DNA from: Diplosphaera chodatii
Taxonomy: Eukaryota; Chlorophyta; Trebouxiophyceae; Prasiolales; Stichococcaceae
NCBI GenBank assembly: GCA_032358165.1
Contig: JAALGY010000052.1
Location: forward strand, 248,001 to 312,000
Length of the DNA stretch: 64,000 nucleotides
Reading direction: 5' to 3'
Under the pieces are notes generated by a model, which saw nothing but the letters and a program-made list of their open reading frames with translations, was not told where the DNA came from and ran no database searches. Positions 1 to 19,052 of the stretch are shown here, one piece after another. Made by a program: the position numbers and the translations under genes. Each line of letters opens with the position of its first letter. Position 1 is the stretch's first letter.

Positions 1-945
1 CCGCTTGTCCCTGCAGAGCCCCACACAGCCTCCTTTCGCAGCTTGAACATCAAAAGCAGGCGCCTGCATGTACTGGGAATGCCTCCGCAGAGCACCGCAC
101 TGCGTTGCCTCCAGAGAAACACGGAGCTAACCGGTCCCACCCGCCAGCAACTCTGCACCAGAGATGATTATGTCGCAGGCCTGATCACTCACCAAGTCCA
201 GTTGATGTTAGGCTGGTCGAAGGCCCACTCGTAGCGGCCCCGCGAGTCGCCGAACGTCATGAAGAACGCGCGCCGCTGCAGCACCGCCACCCAGAACAGC
301 GTCACCGCGCCCACCAGGCTGTCCGCCAGCCCTGCAGCACACCGCACGCATGCACAGTATGCCACAGCCCAGTGCCGGGGCACAACACCCCAGACCAGCT
401 GCGTGAGACAGCACTGTGTGCGGCGGTGCGGCGACAGCAGCTGCGTGCGGCGGTTGGGCAGGCGTGGAGTCGCGGTGCCCACCGTTCTCGCCGTGGGCCA
501 CGATGAAGCGGGGCGCCACCTCCTTGCGCAGCATCCCCGCGTGCAGCGCCGCGTAGTCGCGCTGCCAGTCGCCGTTGCCGCACTGCAGCGTCCTGCGCAC
601 ACAGCTTGGCAGTGCCTGTTGGGTGATGCCGGCGCTGACCAGCCGTCCGCGGGGCACGCCACTGTGCATCATCGCCAAGGGCCTCTGCTGCTGAGCTGCT
701 CACCTGGAGACGGGCCAGCTGTCGTTGGCTCGGTTGAGCCAGCTGCCTCCCATGCCCTGCTGATCCCGCTGCGCCGCTGCCGCCGGTAGCGATTCGCCGC
801 TTGAGTGCCCATGGCGCGCGATGCCGTGGGACACCAGCAGCGCCAGCACCAGGCACAGCAGGAAGGTGGGCAGCGGCACCAGGATCTGCCCCTTGACCCG
901 CACAAGCTGCAGGGCGGGCGGCACACGCACCGGCTGCGCCGCCAT
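1..945 (-). CDS. Fucosyltransferase-like type II membrane glycosyltransferase (3' end beyond window)
   Basis: Exons read on the minus strand are 704-945, 483-592, 193-331 and 1-10, the last cut by the window edge. All junctions are GT-AG and keep phase. The start at 945 opens a short cytosolic stretch and a single hydrophobic segment (about residues 22-42, core PTFLLCLVLALLVSHGIA), then a Ser/Ala-rich stem with an NDS glycosylation sequon, the layout of a Golgi type II enzyme. The lumenal part begins with a Trp-Arg-Asp-Tyr motif (GNGDWQRDYAALHAG). It continues GLADSLVGAVTLFWVAVLQ and YEWAFDQPNINW, which resembles the GLADR.. start of algal and plant fucosyltransferase-like enzymes. The catalytic donor-binding part is outside the window, so the exact sugar specificity cannot be called. 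A related GT-B-type sugar transferase is the alternative. Confidence 0.7.
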
Positions 946-1744
946 CCCTCAGCGCAGCATCGTTTCAGACGCTGAAGCAAGGCGTCATACCACCCAGCTT
1001 GCAGCTGAGTGCCTTGAATGAGCACCTACGGTCAGTGCACAGCGGGTTGTGCCAGAAGCCAGGCCCTGTTTGGTGATACTCAGTTTGGGATCCGCTGCTG
1101 ACTGCTCAGGACGAAGGCTGACGACAGCCCGGACGGTGTGCCTGATCACGTGCTTCAACAGCGAAGCTTCAAGTGCCAGTGGTGACACAGCAGATGTGAA
1201 CGCAAGTGGCCAAGGCACCACATGTACAGTCTGAAATGCTGTCAGACAGCTGTGTCGTGCATGTGCTGCCACAGCTGCAACCCGTTGTACACCTACCAAC
1301 AGCTTGCAGCTTGGGCTGCAAAGACAAGATATGTTACCGCCCGGCTCAGTCAACCACTTGTTACTACTCTTGGGCTGTGTAGCACTGCTACAATCTGATT
1401 TCATCCTCATTCTCAGCACACCAGACCATAACATGTGGAGGCGCCGAAAGTATTTTATGTAGCAGACGGACCGAAACGAAAGAACAGTCCATGTTTGTAC
1501 ACATGCCTTGCACCCTGATCTTCTTGTCCAGCTGAGTGCATGCTGCTAACAACGGCCAGACGCTGCGGGATGAATATTTGCTGCAATCCGTGAGCCAATC
1601 AAAAAAATTAGTGTACAACAGTATACAAAGGACCGCTTGCTCTATGACCAAAAGGCGTGCTGGCACAGCCGACTGCTGGGCTGTAGCCAACACAGGCGTC
1701 TGGGGTCGCCCGGATCACCTGGTCGCTGCTGCCTCCCAGCGGCA
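946..1744. other. Intergenic, about 800 bp
   Basis: This lies between the start of the fucosyltransferase-like gene and the stop of the TCP11 gene, both on the minus strand. It should hold the promoter of the former and the 3' UTR of the latter. I see no coding exon, RNA gene or repeat in it. Composition is less GC-rich than the flanking exons. Confidence 0.5.
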
Positions 1745-4700
1745 CTACAGGGTCTGCGCTCCGCCCGCAAGAGCAGCAAACACGTCGCCATGCACCGCTT
1801 CTGAGATCGCAGCGACCGCGCCCAGCTTGGCTGCCAGGTCCTCGACCTCCGCCGCAAACGCGCCGGCGCCGCAGCGCGCGAGCGCAGCCGCCGCAGCCGT
1901 GCTGCCGCCGCTGTGCCCACCCTGCAGCAGCCGCACGCCCAGCGCCGTGCACAGCCCATCGCTGATCACCTGCACAGGGATCAATGTGGCACTGATACCG
2001 CACGTGCTCGCAGTACAGGGAGGGCGGTGTCGGCATGCGACATGACTCCGCCAGGTGGTACCTGGACGAGTAACAAGCAACCGACACTCGAGACCCCCAC
2101 ACCGGGCAATTCCTGTGGAGGCTCTCGTGAGGATGATGCGCATAACAGCCCGCACCTTGAAGCCCGGGCTGCCGCGCGCCAGCAGCCGGCGCAGGCCGCG
2201 GCCCAGGGCCTCCTCGGCGGCGGCGGCGCCCCGCGCCCCCGCCAGCGCGGCCAGCTCGGCGGCGATGTGGGGCAGCTGCGTGGCGGGATCCGCCAGCAGC
2301 GCCGCCAGCCGGGGCTTCGCCGCCGCCATGGCGCCTGCACAGTCCGGGGGGCCTGGAGTTGGTGTCTTTCACAGGTGTCAGCAGATCCGTGCAACAGCTT
2401 CTGCAGACCCTCATCACGGCTCATTGATTCAGAAGCTGCAATGTGTTGTCCTACAAGCAACGGGCATGACTGGCTGGCAAAAGACCAGTGCCTGCAGGCA
2501 GGCCGTGGCACTTTGGTCACCCCTGCAGCTGAGGACACCGGTATGCACAACGGTCGCAGAAGCCAGCGGCTAGATGCTCCGCTTCCGAAGTGGCGCCGCC
2601 GCAGCAACCTCTCAGCCCACCTGCCGGCAGCGGGCGGCGGGCGGCCGCCGCGTGCTCCCGCAGCAGCAGCGCCGCCGCCGCGCCGACCAGCAGCTGCTGG
2701 AAGGCGGCCTGCGCGGCCGCCAGGCGGCGCGCGTCTGGCTCCAGGGCCTCCGGCAGCGCGTCCCCACCCTGCGGGGCAGCAAACTCTCCGTGAGGCGTCA
2801 CCACCTGTGAAGCACAACAACAGGGCTCTCTGTGGGCCCCGGCAGCGCAGTGGCAGACCGACACCAGGTGCGTCCCCCAGAGCTTGTGAACACAGCGCAG
2901 TTCGGCTTGCAGGCACAGGTCCATGTGCTCTGGCTGTCCTGCAGCCTGGTTTCGCAGGACGGGAATCTACCACTACAGACCCTACAGCTGCAGCAGCGGG
3001 CCGGCCGCAGTGCACTCACCCCGCCGAGCGGCGCCTCCCCGGCCGCGAGCGCGACCAGCCCGCAGCGCACGGCGGCCCGCCAGCCGCGGGGCGGCGCCGG
3101 CGCCTCCAGCCGCGCCGCCGGCGCCGGCGCCCGGAGGCCCGCGGGGCCCGGGCCGGCTGCGGGCGCGCCGCCGAGGCCGGCGCGCATCGGCGCCGCCGGC
3201 AGCCGCCGGGCGCCGGGGGCGGCCGCGGCGGCGGGGCGCCGCTGCAGCGAGGCCTCCAGCGCCGGCAGCCGCCGCGCCGCCGCCGCCAGCCAGGCCGCGG
3301 TGCGCGGCAGCGCCGCCGCCGGCCCCGCCGCCGCGCCGGCGGCGGGGCTGTCGGGCAGGCCGTGCGCGGCCAGGAAGCGCGCGCGCACGTGCCTGCAACC
3401 AGCACAGGCATGATCGACGGGCACTGCGCGGCATGTGTCCAAGGACCAGTACACTCACCAGCCGTCGTTAGTATAGACGGCTTCGGACTGGCAGGGGCGC
3501 AGGGTGGGGCGGCAACTGGGTGTGGCAACAACACAAAACCCCTGGTGTGTGCAAGTCGGACCGTGAAATCCTGCACCTGACGCCGGCGGCGCCGGCCAGC
3601 GAGACGGACAGCATGCGGAGGTGCGCGTTGGCGGCATCCAGCCGCAGCAGCCCCAGCTGCGCCGCCAGCAGCCGCACCGCCCCGGTCACCACCCTCGCCG
3701 TGGCCACCCTGCAGCAGCCGCATCGACGCTCAGCTGGGCCACTCGATGCTGATGCATGCTGTGATGAGGAGGCCAGCCAATCCTGCACAGCACAGGGTCA
3801 CGCAGAGCGGCAACATGTTCGAACTGAGCCACACATGTCGCGCATCTCAGCAGACTTTGCAGCGTGTCCAGCTGGCAACACACCTGTCGCCGGCGGCCGC
3901 GGCCAGGTCGGCCTCGACGGCGGCGCGGGCCGCGGCCGCGTCGCCGACCCTGGCGGGCGCGCCCAGCGCCGCCAGCAGCGCCGCGCCCCCCTGCAGCACC
4001 CCCAGCAGCGCCCGTGCCCCCTGCGGCGAGAGCGACGGGGAACTAGCAACATGTGCCTGCCGTCGCTTGTGATGGCCGCACTTCAGCCCACCGCCTGCCT
4101 CCCCAGGGCACACCTTGGCAGAACGGCACCCCGCATCCAAAGCCGAAATGCCGGCCTGCATCCCCCACAAACGGCGCCGCGGGCCACAGCAGGGGTCACA
4201 GTCAGGTTCTACCAGCTGGGAGGACGCACAACCTGCGGGCTGTCCAGCTGCAGCGCGCCGCCCAGCCGCCGCCGAAGCGCAGCGGCGCCCAACACGTCCG
4301 CCACGCTCCTGGCGACATCCCCGCCGTCCGTCGGCAGCGCCTCGGACAGCTGGCCGCCCAGATCCGCGAGCAGCGTGACCAGGCCGGCGGCGGCCGCTGC
4401 CGCTTCCTCCTTCCCCTCGGCAGCCAGCGCCTGCAAAGCATGGCAGACGGCACTTTTGACGGTGTCGCATTGCTAGCGTAGTAGTTGGCATGTCCTTGCA
4501 GCCGACAGACCCTGCAAACTGCAAGCGGTACTGAGACGGTGTCATGGGCTTTGGCATACATGACACGGCCCACAGCAGCTGCTGCCGTTGGCGGATCAGG
4601 TGGTCCTGCCACAGTGGGCGGGGCCCTCATGCCTCTACTGCAATGAAAATGGTCTTGTACCAGATGAGCATGCCGCCAGGACTGAGCATGGCAGGTGCTG

Positions 4701-7700
4701 TACAATCTGACCAGATGAAATGCTGCTTGGCCAATGAGAAGGTGGCAGCTTGAACTCTTTCATATACTATTTTGATATAAGTATTGTAGAGTTACCATTT
4801 AGCACTACTGTGCTGCGCAACTTGCGACAGGTGTGCATGACGCTATCTGGATCGACTCTGGCTCCGGACGCTCAAACGCGCCTCCACCCCACCTCGGCGC
4901 GGGCGTCCCAGAAGGCCTGGTCGGCGATGCGCCTGATGCGGCGGTGCACCGCGGCCGCCGCCGCCGCCGGGTCCCCCGCCGCCGCCTCAGCATCTGAAGG
5001 CCGCTCCTGCGGGGGCGGCGCAGCATGACCGTCTGCGCGCGACGATGGTGATGCGGAGGCACCAGGACAGACCCCAACACGGGCCGGGGTCGCCCCCCCA
5101 GCGGTGCACACAGGGCGCGCACCGCCATGACCGATGTGGCGCCGGTCGCGTCGCTCCACCTGAGGTCCGCCTCCGCCGTCGGCAGCTGCCAGTGCGCGTC
5201 GTGCAGCAGCTCCCACAGCCTGCGCGTGCATCGCCGGTCGAGTTTGGCGGGCGGGCGGGCGCCTTTGCACGTGGAAGCAGCAAGCAGCTTTCGGGGATAC
5301 AAGTCGTGATGGCGTGTTCAATTCAGGAAGATGGAGGGCGGCAGACCAAACCGCACATGGCATCGCGCTGCGCCTGGGCAGGGTCGATGACACGCCGCTG
5401 CAGCCTGGGGCCAGGCGCGTCCTGACGAACAGGCTGCAGCGATGACGGCGGCGGGCGGGATCGTAGGTTGGGCGGCAGCGGCGCGGGTCGCGGCGGCGTG
5501 GATGGCCCCTGCAGCAAAACAGTCGTGCTCACTGTTGCTTCTCAACTTTGACTGTTCTCACATGTGACTCTCATGGTAGCTTCGACTTGACATTAGCCTG
5601 AAGCTTGTCATCCATCCCAGATGAGCAAGCTTCTGAGCAGCGCTGCGGACCCAAGACATGCAGACTGGACACGAGTTCCACATCTGCAAGGCTGCAGTGA
5701 CCAGCAAGGCTGGCGTGGTGCGTCTGCATTGTGCCGCCAGCTGTCCCAAGCATGCACTGGACACAGCTGCTACGTGCAACGAGACAGATCCGGGGGGGAA
5801 CCTGCAGCTGTGCCCACTGTTCATGTGTTTTAGCCTTTGTGCATCGAATCAGGAGTGACCCACCAGGCCAGTGGCAGCCCTTTGCAGGGGCAGCTATCCC
5901 TGCACCCAGATGCATGGCCAATCCGCCTTCTGTGCCACATAGGCATGCGTGGAGGAATCGTGTGCATACCGTGATGGCGGCTGCCGCCGCTTCGCCGAGG
6001 GCCGCCTCCGTCTCGACGTTTGCGGCAGCCAGCGCAGCATCGAAGCGGGCCCCCCCTGCAGCGCCCCGCAGCTGCAGCACCTTGGACCGCAGCAGCGCCG
6101 TGTCGCCCCGCACCTGCTGCACCACCGCCTGCGACAAACAATGCGGTGTTGGTGCTACAGACCACGAAGCTGCCTGTCCATGCAGGCACGTGGCAGCTTT
6201 CTTCGTGCAAAGTGGGCAGCGCCTGTTGAGAGTTGCACGGGAATCGCTGCAGATCTGCCCAACGCTTCCAGTCACAAACAAAAACAATTGAACATGCTCC
6301 ATACTACGGCTGGCGCCACACACAACAAGTTCATGTCAGGGGGTCAGGGTGCGCCAATGCTGACCCTACACAACGGTCACAACACAAGCAGTCGCCTGTT
6401 GACCCAGGGTGTGTGTGCCCGGCCGCACCCGCAGGTCGTCGCTCGCAGCGACGCGGGCGCCGTCGGCGCCGCCCAGCGGCAGCAACTTGCGCAGCATGGA
6501 CCGCTGCAGCTCCACGGCCATGCGGGTGAGGTCCGCCTGCAGGGCCGCAGCAGCGCACGGCTCAGCGCAGGACTCAGCGACTTCGCGCGACCCTTCGACG
6601 CGCGCTGGCCGCCTGGTACCCGTGGCGACGCCGGCAGCTGGGAGGCGGGGGTGGGGTCAGCCCCCTGCCTGCCAGCGGCAACCCTGCCGGAAGGCATCGG
6701 CGGCAACCGGCAGCGCAGCAGTGAGTTCCTGGCCACGCTCGCAAGGCTGCAGCTCCCCGCTATGTTTGATGCCAGCAACACAGGCTGACGGCGCACCTCC
6801 AGTGCAGCCGCGTCGTGGCCCTTCCATGCAGCGAACAGGCCCAGGTACTCTGCCCAGGCGGCGTCAAACGCGGCAAGGGCTCCTGCAACATCCGCCCCAC
6901 CACTGCCGCCGGCGCGGCCGCGGCCGCCTGCATCAGGACCTCCGGCCGCAGCCTGCGCTGCCAGCCGCTCCAGCAGCAAACCCGCTGCAGATGACAGGCT
7001 GTGGGCCGCGGCCGTCAGCGCCCGCTCGCCAGCCGCCCACGTGTTGAACACCGTCATCGGGTGCTCCTGCGGCAGCAGACGTGGCGGCCATGAGCAGGAT
7101 GCACCCTGCTAGAAGTGGCCCTGGGACTCGCACACACCCGCAAGCAGCCAAGGTGCGTCAGGAGCACAGCAGCCGTTCGACAGCAAAGGCATGTGGCAGT
7201 GCTGGCTGCCCTCATTCCACGACCTCCGCATGTGTAAAGCCTGCATGAGCCAATGACGGGGAGCGGCTGGGCCTCGACGCCGGGCGGCGTGCAGGGGCGC
7301 CGCACCCTGATCATGTAGGACGCCAGGAACACGCGCGGCGGGTAGCGCGGGATGGGGCGCCCGGCGCGCGCCGACTGGGGGAACAGCGCCGCCAGCGCCG
7401 CCGCCACCGCCGCCTCCCCAGCGCCACCAGTCTGCCTGCTGCCGGCGCCGCCGCCCTCGGCGTGGCTGGCCTGCCGGAGCTTGCGGATGCTGGAAGCGGC
7501 GGATGCTGCGCGGCGGGCCGCCAGCCGCCGCAGCAGCCTGCCCGCGGCCGAGACCGTGGCCCGCGCCTGCAGCTGCGCCGCCAGCGCCTCGAAGGGATCC
7601 CCTTGCGCCCCTGGCTCATCGTCCTGCGAACCAGCGGTCGCAGCGCCATGAGCTGCTGCCAGCTGGGAGGGGCATCGGGTGTGGCGATCAGGTAGCTGGT

Positions 7701-9560
7701 GGGATCTATAATCAAGTGTAACAGAGCGTTGACTGAATCATGTCTGCATCACAGCATGTTCGACGCCTCGGGAGGAAGCTGCGTGAAACTTTTGCTAGCG
7801 AGAAGGAAAGGTCCTTACCTGGTCGATGTCGAAGACTGTCAAACCAAAAGCAGGCCGCTGTGACATGGTATGGATGGCCTGCAACATACACAGCACCTGA
7901 TGCAAGTCAAGGATCGTGCATTGCATGCCTTCATCAACACCTATGTAGTGTGCGCAGTTGGGCAGACTTCTAGGATTTCGCATGAGATGGATCAACAATC
8001 TGCACTTGATGTGAGCGCCACTTTGATTCTGACACACACCTGCGGTGGCGCCTGCTCCAGCCCTGCAGACTCTGCTGGCAGCTCACTGCCACGCTGCGGC
8101 AGCCCTGTAGCGACAAACGCAACCGCCAGCTGGCACGTTGTGGCCGCCGCGCGGACGACGCCCCGCCAGAAGCGCTGCAGCTGCACGGCGGCCCTCTCGC
8201 GGCGGAATGCCGCGCGTGCTGCCGCGTGCTGCTGCAGGAATTGCGCCGGCGACTGCGCAATGGCCAGGAGCCAACTCAACACGTTCGCCACTGAACCCGC
8301 AGGAAGAACAAGCACCACAGGGCATGCATCATCAGCTTGAGCCAGCAGCCGGCCCTGCTGCAGTGCGGCCACCTGCTCTGCAGCCGCAACCGCGGTTGGC
8401 TGCTGCGACGGACACCGGGCCACTGCACAAGGCAGCACCCACATGTCGACTGCAGCCGCTGTCAACAGGTTGGCCGGTCACCTCGGGCTGGCTGGAGACC
8501 TTGGCGGCGAGGCTGGCCCAGCGGATGGCGGCGGCGCGGCTCAGCCGCGCATTCAGCGCCGCCTCCTTCTGCTGGGCCTCCTCGGCTGCGCGGGCCTCCA
8601 CGGCAGCACGGACAGCTGAAGCTCGGCGGGCCGCTGCGGCCGCCCGCCGCCGCCGCTGCTGCGCCGCCGCGGCCCTGACGGCCTCGGCCGCATCCAAGCG
8701 GTCCTGCGCCGGACAGCTTCCGGGAAACTCACTGCTCACCCGGAAACGGAGCTGCGGGCTGTGTCAATCATTGCATCTTGATGCTGCAGATGGTGGTCGT
8801 GGGGTGAGCAACAACAGGAAGCCATGCAGCACGGCTGCTTTAATTGCGCCGCTCCTGCTCGCAGGGCCTGGTGGGGCGGCATTGCGTTGCACAGGGCCGC
8901 ACCTGCAGCTCGCGGGCTGCACGCTGCGCCCGCTCCTCGTGCGACTCCGGCGGCGCGGGGCCCCGGCGAGCGCGGGCCTGCTGCTGCTGCGCCAGCGCCT
9001 CCTGTCGGGTGTGAGTTGCTGGCATGTTGGGCGAGCGAGTGGCATGTGAGTGTGCGTTACTGGCATGTTAGCATTGTCATATCAAGCAGCTTGCGACCCC
9101 CCAGCCGGTACACGTCCTCTGTTGCTCGGCGGTTTGTCCCGAATTGTTGCTGATGCACACCACATGCCAGTGGGAGACGGCATCTGGGTGTAGCAGTTGT
9201 CCCGCTGTGCAGTTTCTGCTCAGCGTGCTGAGTTCACAAGCACTCGGCTCGCGCATCCCTGACCTCCGGAACCAAATTCAGAGTACGCCGGCTTGCAGCT
9301 GCCCAGCTCACCATGCGCAGCAACTTGCAACAGAGGTCTCAAGCTCATGTGCCCCGCCAACAGGCCGAGGACATTCGCGTAATGCGTGGAAGCACCTGGC
9401 GTTTTCGGGCAGCTCGCTGAAGCCGGGCGTGGATCGCGTCAAGCGTGATCTCAGGACGGCGCCGCGACTCCAGGCGTTCCCTGATGTTGCTGGGCAGGCT
9501 GTCGCACGGCGCCACGGCACTTAGCTCCAGCAGAGCCCCGGCGCACCCGCTCCGAGCCAT
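1745..9560 (-). CDS. T-complex protein 11 (TCP11)-domain protein
   Basis: This intron-rich gene starts at 9560 and stops at 1745-1747. Clear phase-0 exons are 9396-9560, 8903-9001 and 8482-8703; further coding blocks lie near 8050-8260, 7320-7700, 6800-7060, 6410-6560, 5970-6130, 4900-5250, 4210-4440, 3880-4050, 3570-3720, 2980-3390, 2570-2790, 2140-2330 and 1745-1960. The N-terminus has LDAIHARLQRAARKRQ, then an Arg/Ala/Glu-rich coiled coil and an IQ-like LQRFWRGVVRAA, as in plant TCP11 proteins. Next come YPPRVFLASYMI, an HP..VF block, LAAFDAAWAEYLGLFAAWK, QAFWDARAEVG and LDAANAHLRMLSVSLAGAAG, all in the order of the TCP11 domain. The product is probably a soluble helical protein; animal TCP11 relatives affect cAMP signalling, plant ones are little studied. 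It is unusually Ala/Arg-rich. Some inner exon borders are uncertain. Confidence 0.8.
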
Positions 9561-10240
9561 GCCTGCCTCGTGCAGGTCAAGTTGCAGGTGCCGGGCTGAT
9601 CTGCCAGCAGTCAGCAGCTGCAGCGCTCGCAAGGATACAGTGGAGGTGAGTGCATGTTTGTGTATGGTTTGCAGCGCGTTGTGAGGACCCGAGGCATGGC
9701 AAGAGACGCCTGTCTCAGCACGTGCCTCTGGCTCTGACAAGGACATCTGGGGCAGCAACAGGGTTTAGTGGGCCAGCATGGGGGTGGACTAGCCAGAGGT
9801 GCAGAACGCAGGTGCACATCTGTACATTCTCACACTGCGTTGAAGGTTTGGCCTAGCTGATTGAGCCCGCCAGGACTGTCGTTTGAGCGTCCGCTGGACG
9901 CCTGGCCCAACACAGCACAGTCCCACCAGCTGCGCACTGGACCAAACCTGCGGTGCAATTAGGTCAACACGTTCAAACACACTCCCGAAGGCCATCCATA
10001 CGGGCTGCCGCAGCCAGGGCAGCCAAAGGTTTGAGTGCGGCCTGTGGCAAGGGAAGCGGGGGATCGACTGCCGCCGGTGCGGTGCGTGCGATCCGGCGTG
10101 GCTGCGACACGCGCACTGCTGAGCGGTGACGATGCCGGTGCAGGTCAAGGTGTGTCGCGCCGTCACCTGAAACGCATGGTGCACACAGGCAGTCATCGCC
10201 TTGCAGGCTTCGCCTTGACATGACTTATGTGGTGGCAACC
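9561..10240. promoter_or_regulatory. Divergent promoter region, TCP11 / Asterix
   Basis: These 680 bp separate two genes transcribed away from each other and must contain both promoters. No TATA box in a convincing position and no exon is visible. An upstream 5' UTR intron of the Asterix gene is possible, since an acceptor-like cttgcag lies about 35 bp before its ATG. Confidence 0.45.
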
Positions 10241-11159
10241 ATGGCCGGACAGCGATCGGTGGCTCGTTGGCCACTCCGAGCGACGCCCGTGCTGCAAACT
10301 GGCCCGCCGCAGGTGACGGGCGACCCGCGGCGGCCGGATGAGGCGGTGCCGTTCGAGCGGACCAAGGGGGAGGATGCGGGCGACATCATGCTGGTGGTGG
10401 CGGTCGTCATCGGCGCCGCCAGCCTGCTGTTCAAGGTGCAGCACGCAGCCCAGAGCATAGAGTCTGAACCCTAGATGCAGGCGATATACCCCTCGCCTCG
10501 TCGTGGCGGTCGTCATCGGCGCCGCCAGCCTGCTCTTCAGGGTGCTGCGGCCTGCAAACCGTCCACTTTCAGCATGCACAGCCATGTAGGATGTGGGGGT
10601 CGGTGGCTCGCTGTGAAGCGGGCAGGGCCACACTGGCGCCAGCAGCTCGAGCTGCTTGTGGTGCCCCCCATGCGCTACAGCAAAGCTGTGTTGCACCAGC
10701 GGCGGGGGGAGCAGCGGTGTTGGTGGGGAGCTGGCTGCGCACACAACTGTGCATGCAGCAGCCCAGCGCACGGGGTCTGAGCCTCCCTCGCCATGCCCCC
10801 CCTGCAGTGGCAGCTGGGCGGCTGGGCGGCGCTCATCTGCACCTTGCAGTCGCTGGCCAACATGAAGACCAAGGACTGGGACATCAAGCAGGTCATCAGC
10901 GCCATGACGTGAGTTCCTGCGGCAGTTAGCGCAACTGCAAGTATACTGGAGTGCTGTCCTCGATGCTACTATTCTGCGTCCGAATGTCAAGCCCTGCTGT
11001 CTGTCTGTGCCTGCCGCGTCTGAGCCTCGCTCTGTGTGCAAGCCTGGCAAGCATTGAGCACCCAGGGCTTCCTGCCTCTGCAGGTTCGCTGTGCTGGGCA
11101 TTGCTGGAACGTATCTGTATGTACCACCCAAGATGCCAAAGCCCCCGAAGACAGCCTGA
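10241..11159 (+). CDS. PAT complex subunit Asterix (WDR83OS/UPF0139 family)
   Basis: Three exons, 10241-10435, 10808-10908 and 11084-11159, splice in phase to 123 codons. The ATG at 10241 sits in a good context (aaccATGGCC). The product has DPRRPDEAVPFERTKGEDAG, the DPRRP hallmark of Asterix, then a hydrophobic segment (IMLVVAVVIGAASLLFK), a second one (WQLGGWAALICTLQSLANMK) with the conserved Ser-x-Ala-Asn, and a third (VISAMTFAVLGIAGTYLYV) before a Pro/Lys tail. Length matches the family (about 100-125 residues). Asterix pairs with CCDC47 in the ER as the PAT chaperone, which shields hydrophilic transmembrane helices during multipass membrane protein insertion. The 5' end of the first intron carries a near copy of the exon end (see repeat). 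The first 33 residues before DPRRP are longer than usual, so a short 5' exon remains possible. Confidence 0.88.
10397..10545 (+). repeat. Direct duplication of exon end plus splice donor
   Basis: The 43 bases at 10397-10439 (end of Asterix exon 1 with its GT donor) recur at 10503-10545 with two mismatches. The second copy lies in intron 1 and keeps a GT at the same place, so it is a decoy or fossil exon end. Confidence 0.9.
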
Positions 11160-12300
11160 CAAAGGCAGCATGCAGCCCAGGCGAAGATGCATACATATAA
11201 TGGCTGTCGTGCACCACTGGCCCGCACCTATGGTGACTCGGGTGATGAATATACAGATCTGTGACCAGATGTCGACCCCTGCTAGCATGCTGTCAGCTCG
11301 GCAGTGAGCAAGGTGACCCAATGTGGGCATGAGTTGGCGTTTTCATCCAATATGGCCTGTGCACAAGACATTGCTCACACCTTCTATGCCTGGAGCCATC
11401 ACAGGCACCATCGCCTGTATGTCGAACTTGGCAATGAAGTCCGTGGTATCCGTGCAGTTCTCGTGTTTGGCCAGATGCAAGCGCATTACTTGCATGCCAC
11501 AATAGCAATGACGTCATTGCCAGTCGACTGGCAGGAAACAATGGCAGTCAGCTATGACCAGATAAGTGTACAATTCGAACACGTTCAGACCATGCCACAT
11601 GCATATCACAGCTGAATCAGCAGATACCAGGCCCAGTACTCAGCCCAGTAACAATATGGAGGTGGTGCGCTGCTGTTGAGTTTTGGTACCTAGCACATGC
11701 TGATGGCTGTGTCCACAACCGGATCCCTTGCCCCGATGTGCATAGCCAGCGAGAACAAGCGTTACTGCCCGTCAGGCGCACCGCCTCGGTTCCCTGCCTG
11801 CATGCCAGGGTGGTGCCAGCCCCCGTGGGACGCATCACCCTGCCGCTTGCAGCTTGCAGGTCGCCGCCGTCATAGTGCTGTACGGGGTGCTTGCGCCTGC
11901 TGACGTTGACTGCATGCTGCGGCAGGGCCCCCCGCAGAGTGGGGGACCCTGGCCTGCTGCAGCACCGTGCAGACCGGGCCAAGGCTCAGCTGCCGCCGCC
12001 GCCCTCGGGCCGCGCTTCGTCATCGTCGTCAAACGAGGGAATGCCGCTGCAGCGCAGCAGCAGCAGATTGCAGTTGTTGCTGTTACAGTTCTGCTGCGGA
12101 GGTCGGCAGGAGCAACGCAAAACCGCACGCTGTTGCTGCTGACATCGTCGGGATGCACACTTCTGCTGTCGCTCTCGCTGCAACATCACCGTTGTGGCAC
12201 CAGGGTGGCGGTGACACCAAGGACAGTGGCCCGGCACAGGCTGCAGCTGGCCGTCGGCTTTGTGCGGCACCAGGGGGGCACCCATGCATGTGGGAGCGAT
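11160..12300. other. Intergenic, convergent (Asterix / F2KP)
   Basis: About 1.1 kb between two gene ends. It should hold both 3' UTRs. I see no supported exon, RNA gene or repeat, apart from short CAG/GCAGCAG-rich stretches near 12050-12070. Confidence 0.45.

Positions 12301-19052
<6,752 letters not shown>

Noticed and set aside
1913..3580. Long plus-strand open frame (about 555 codons)
   Set aside because: It lies opposite the TCP11 exons, is Arg/Pro/Ala low-complexity, runs through introns and has no family motif; GC-rich DNA opens such antisense frames.
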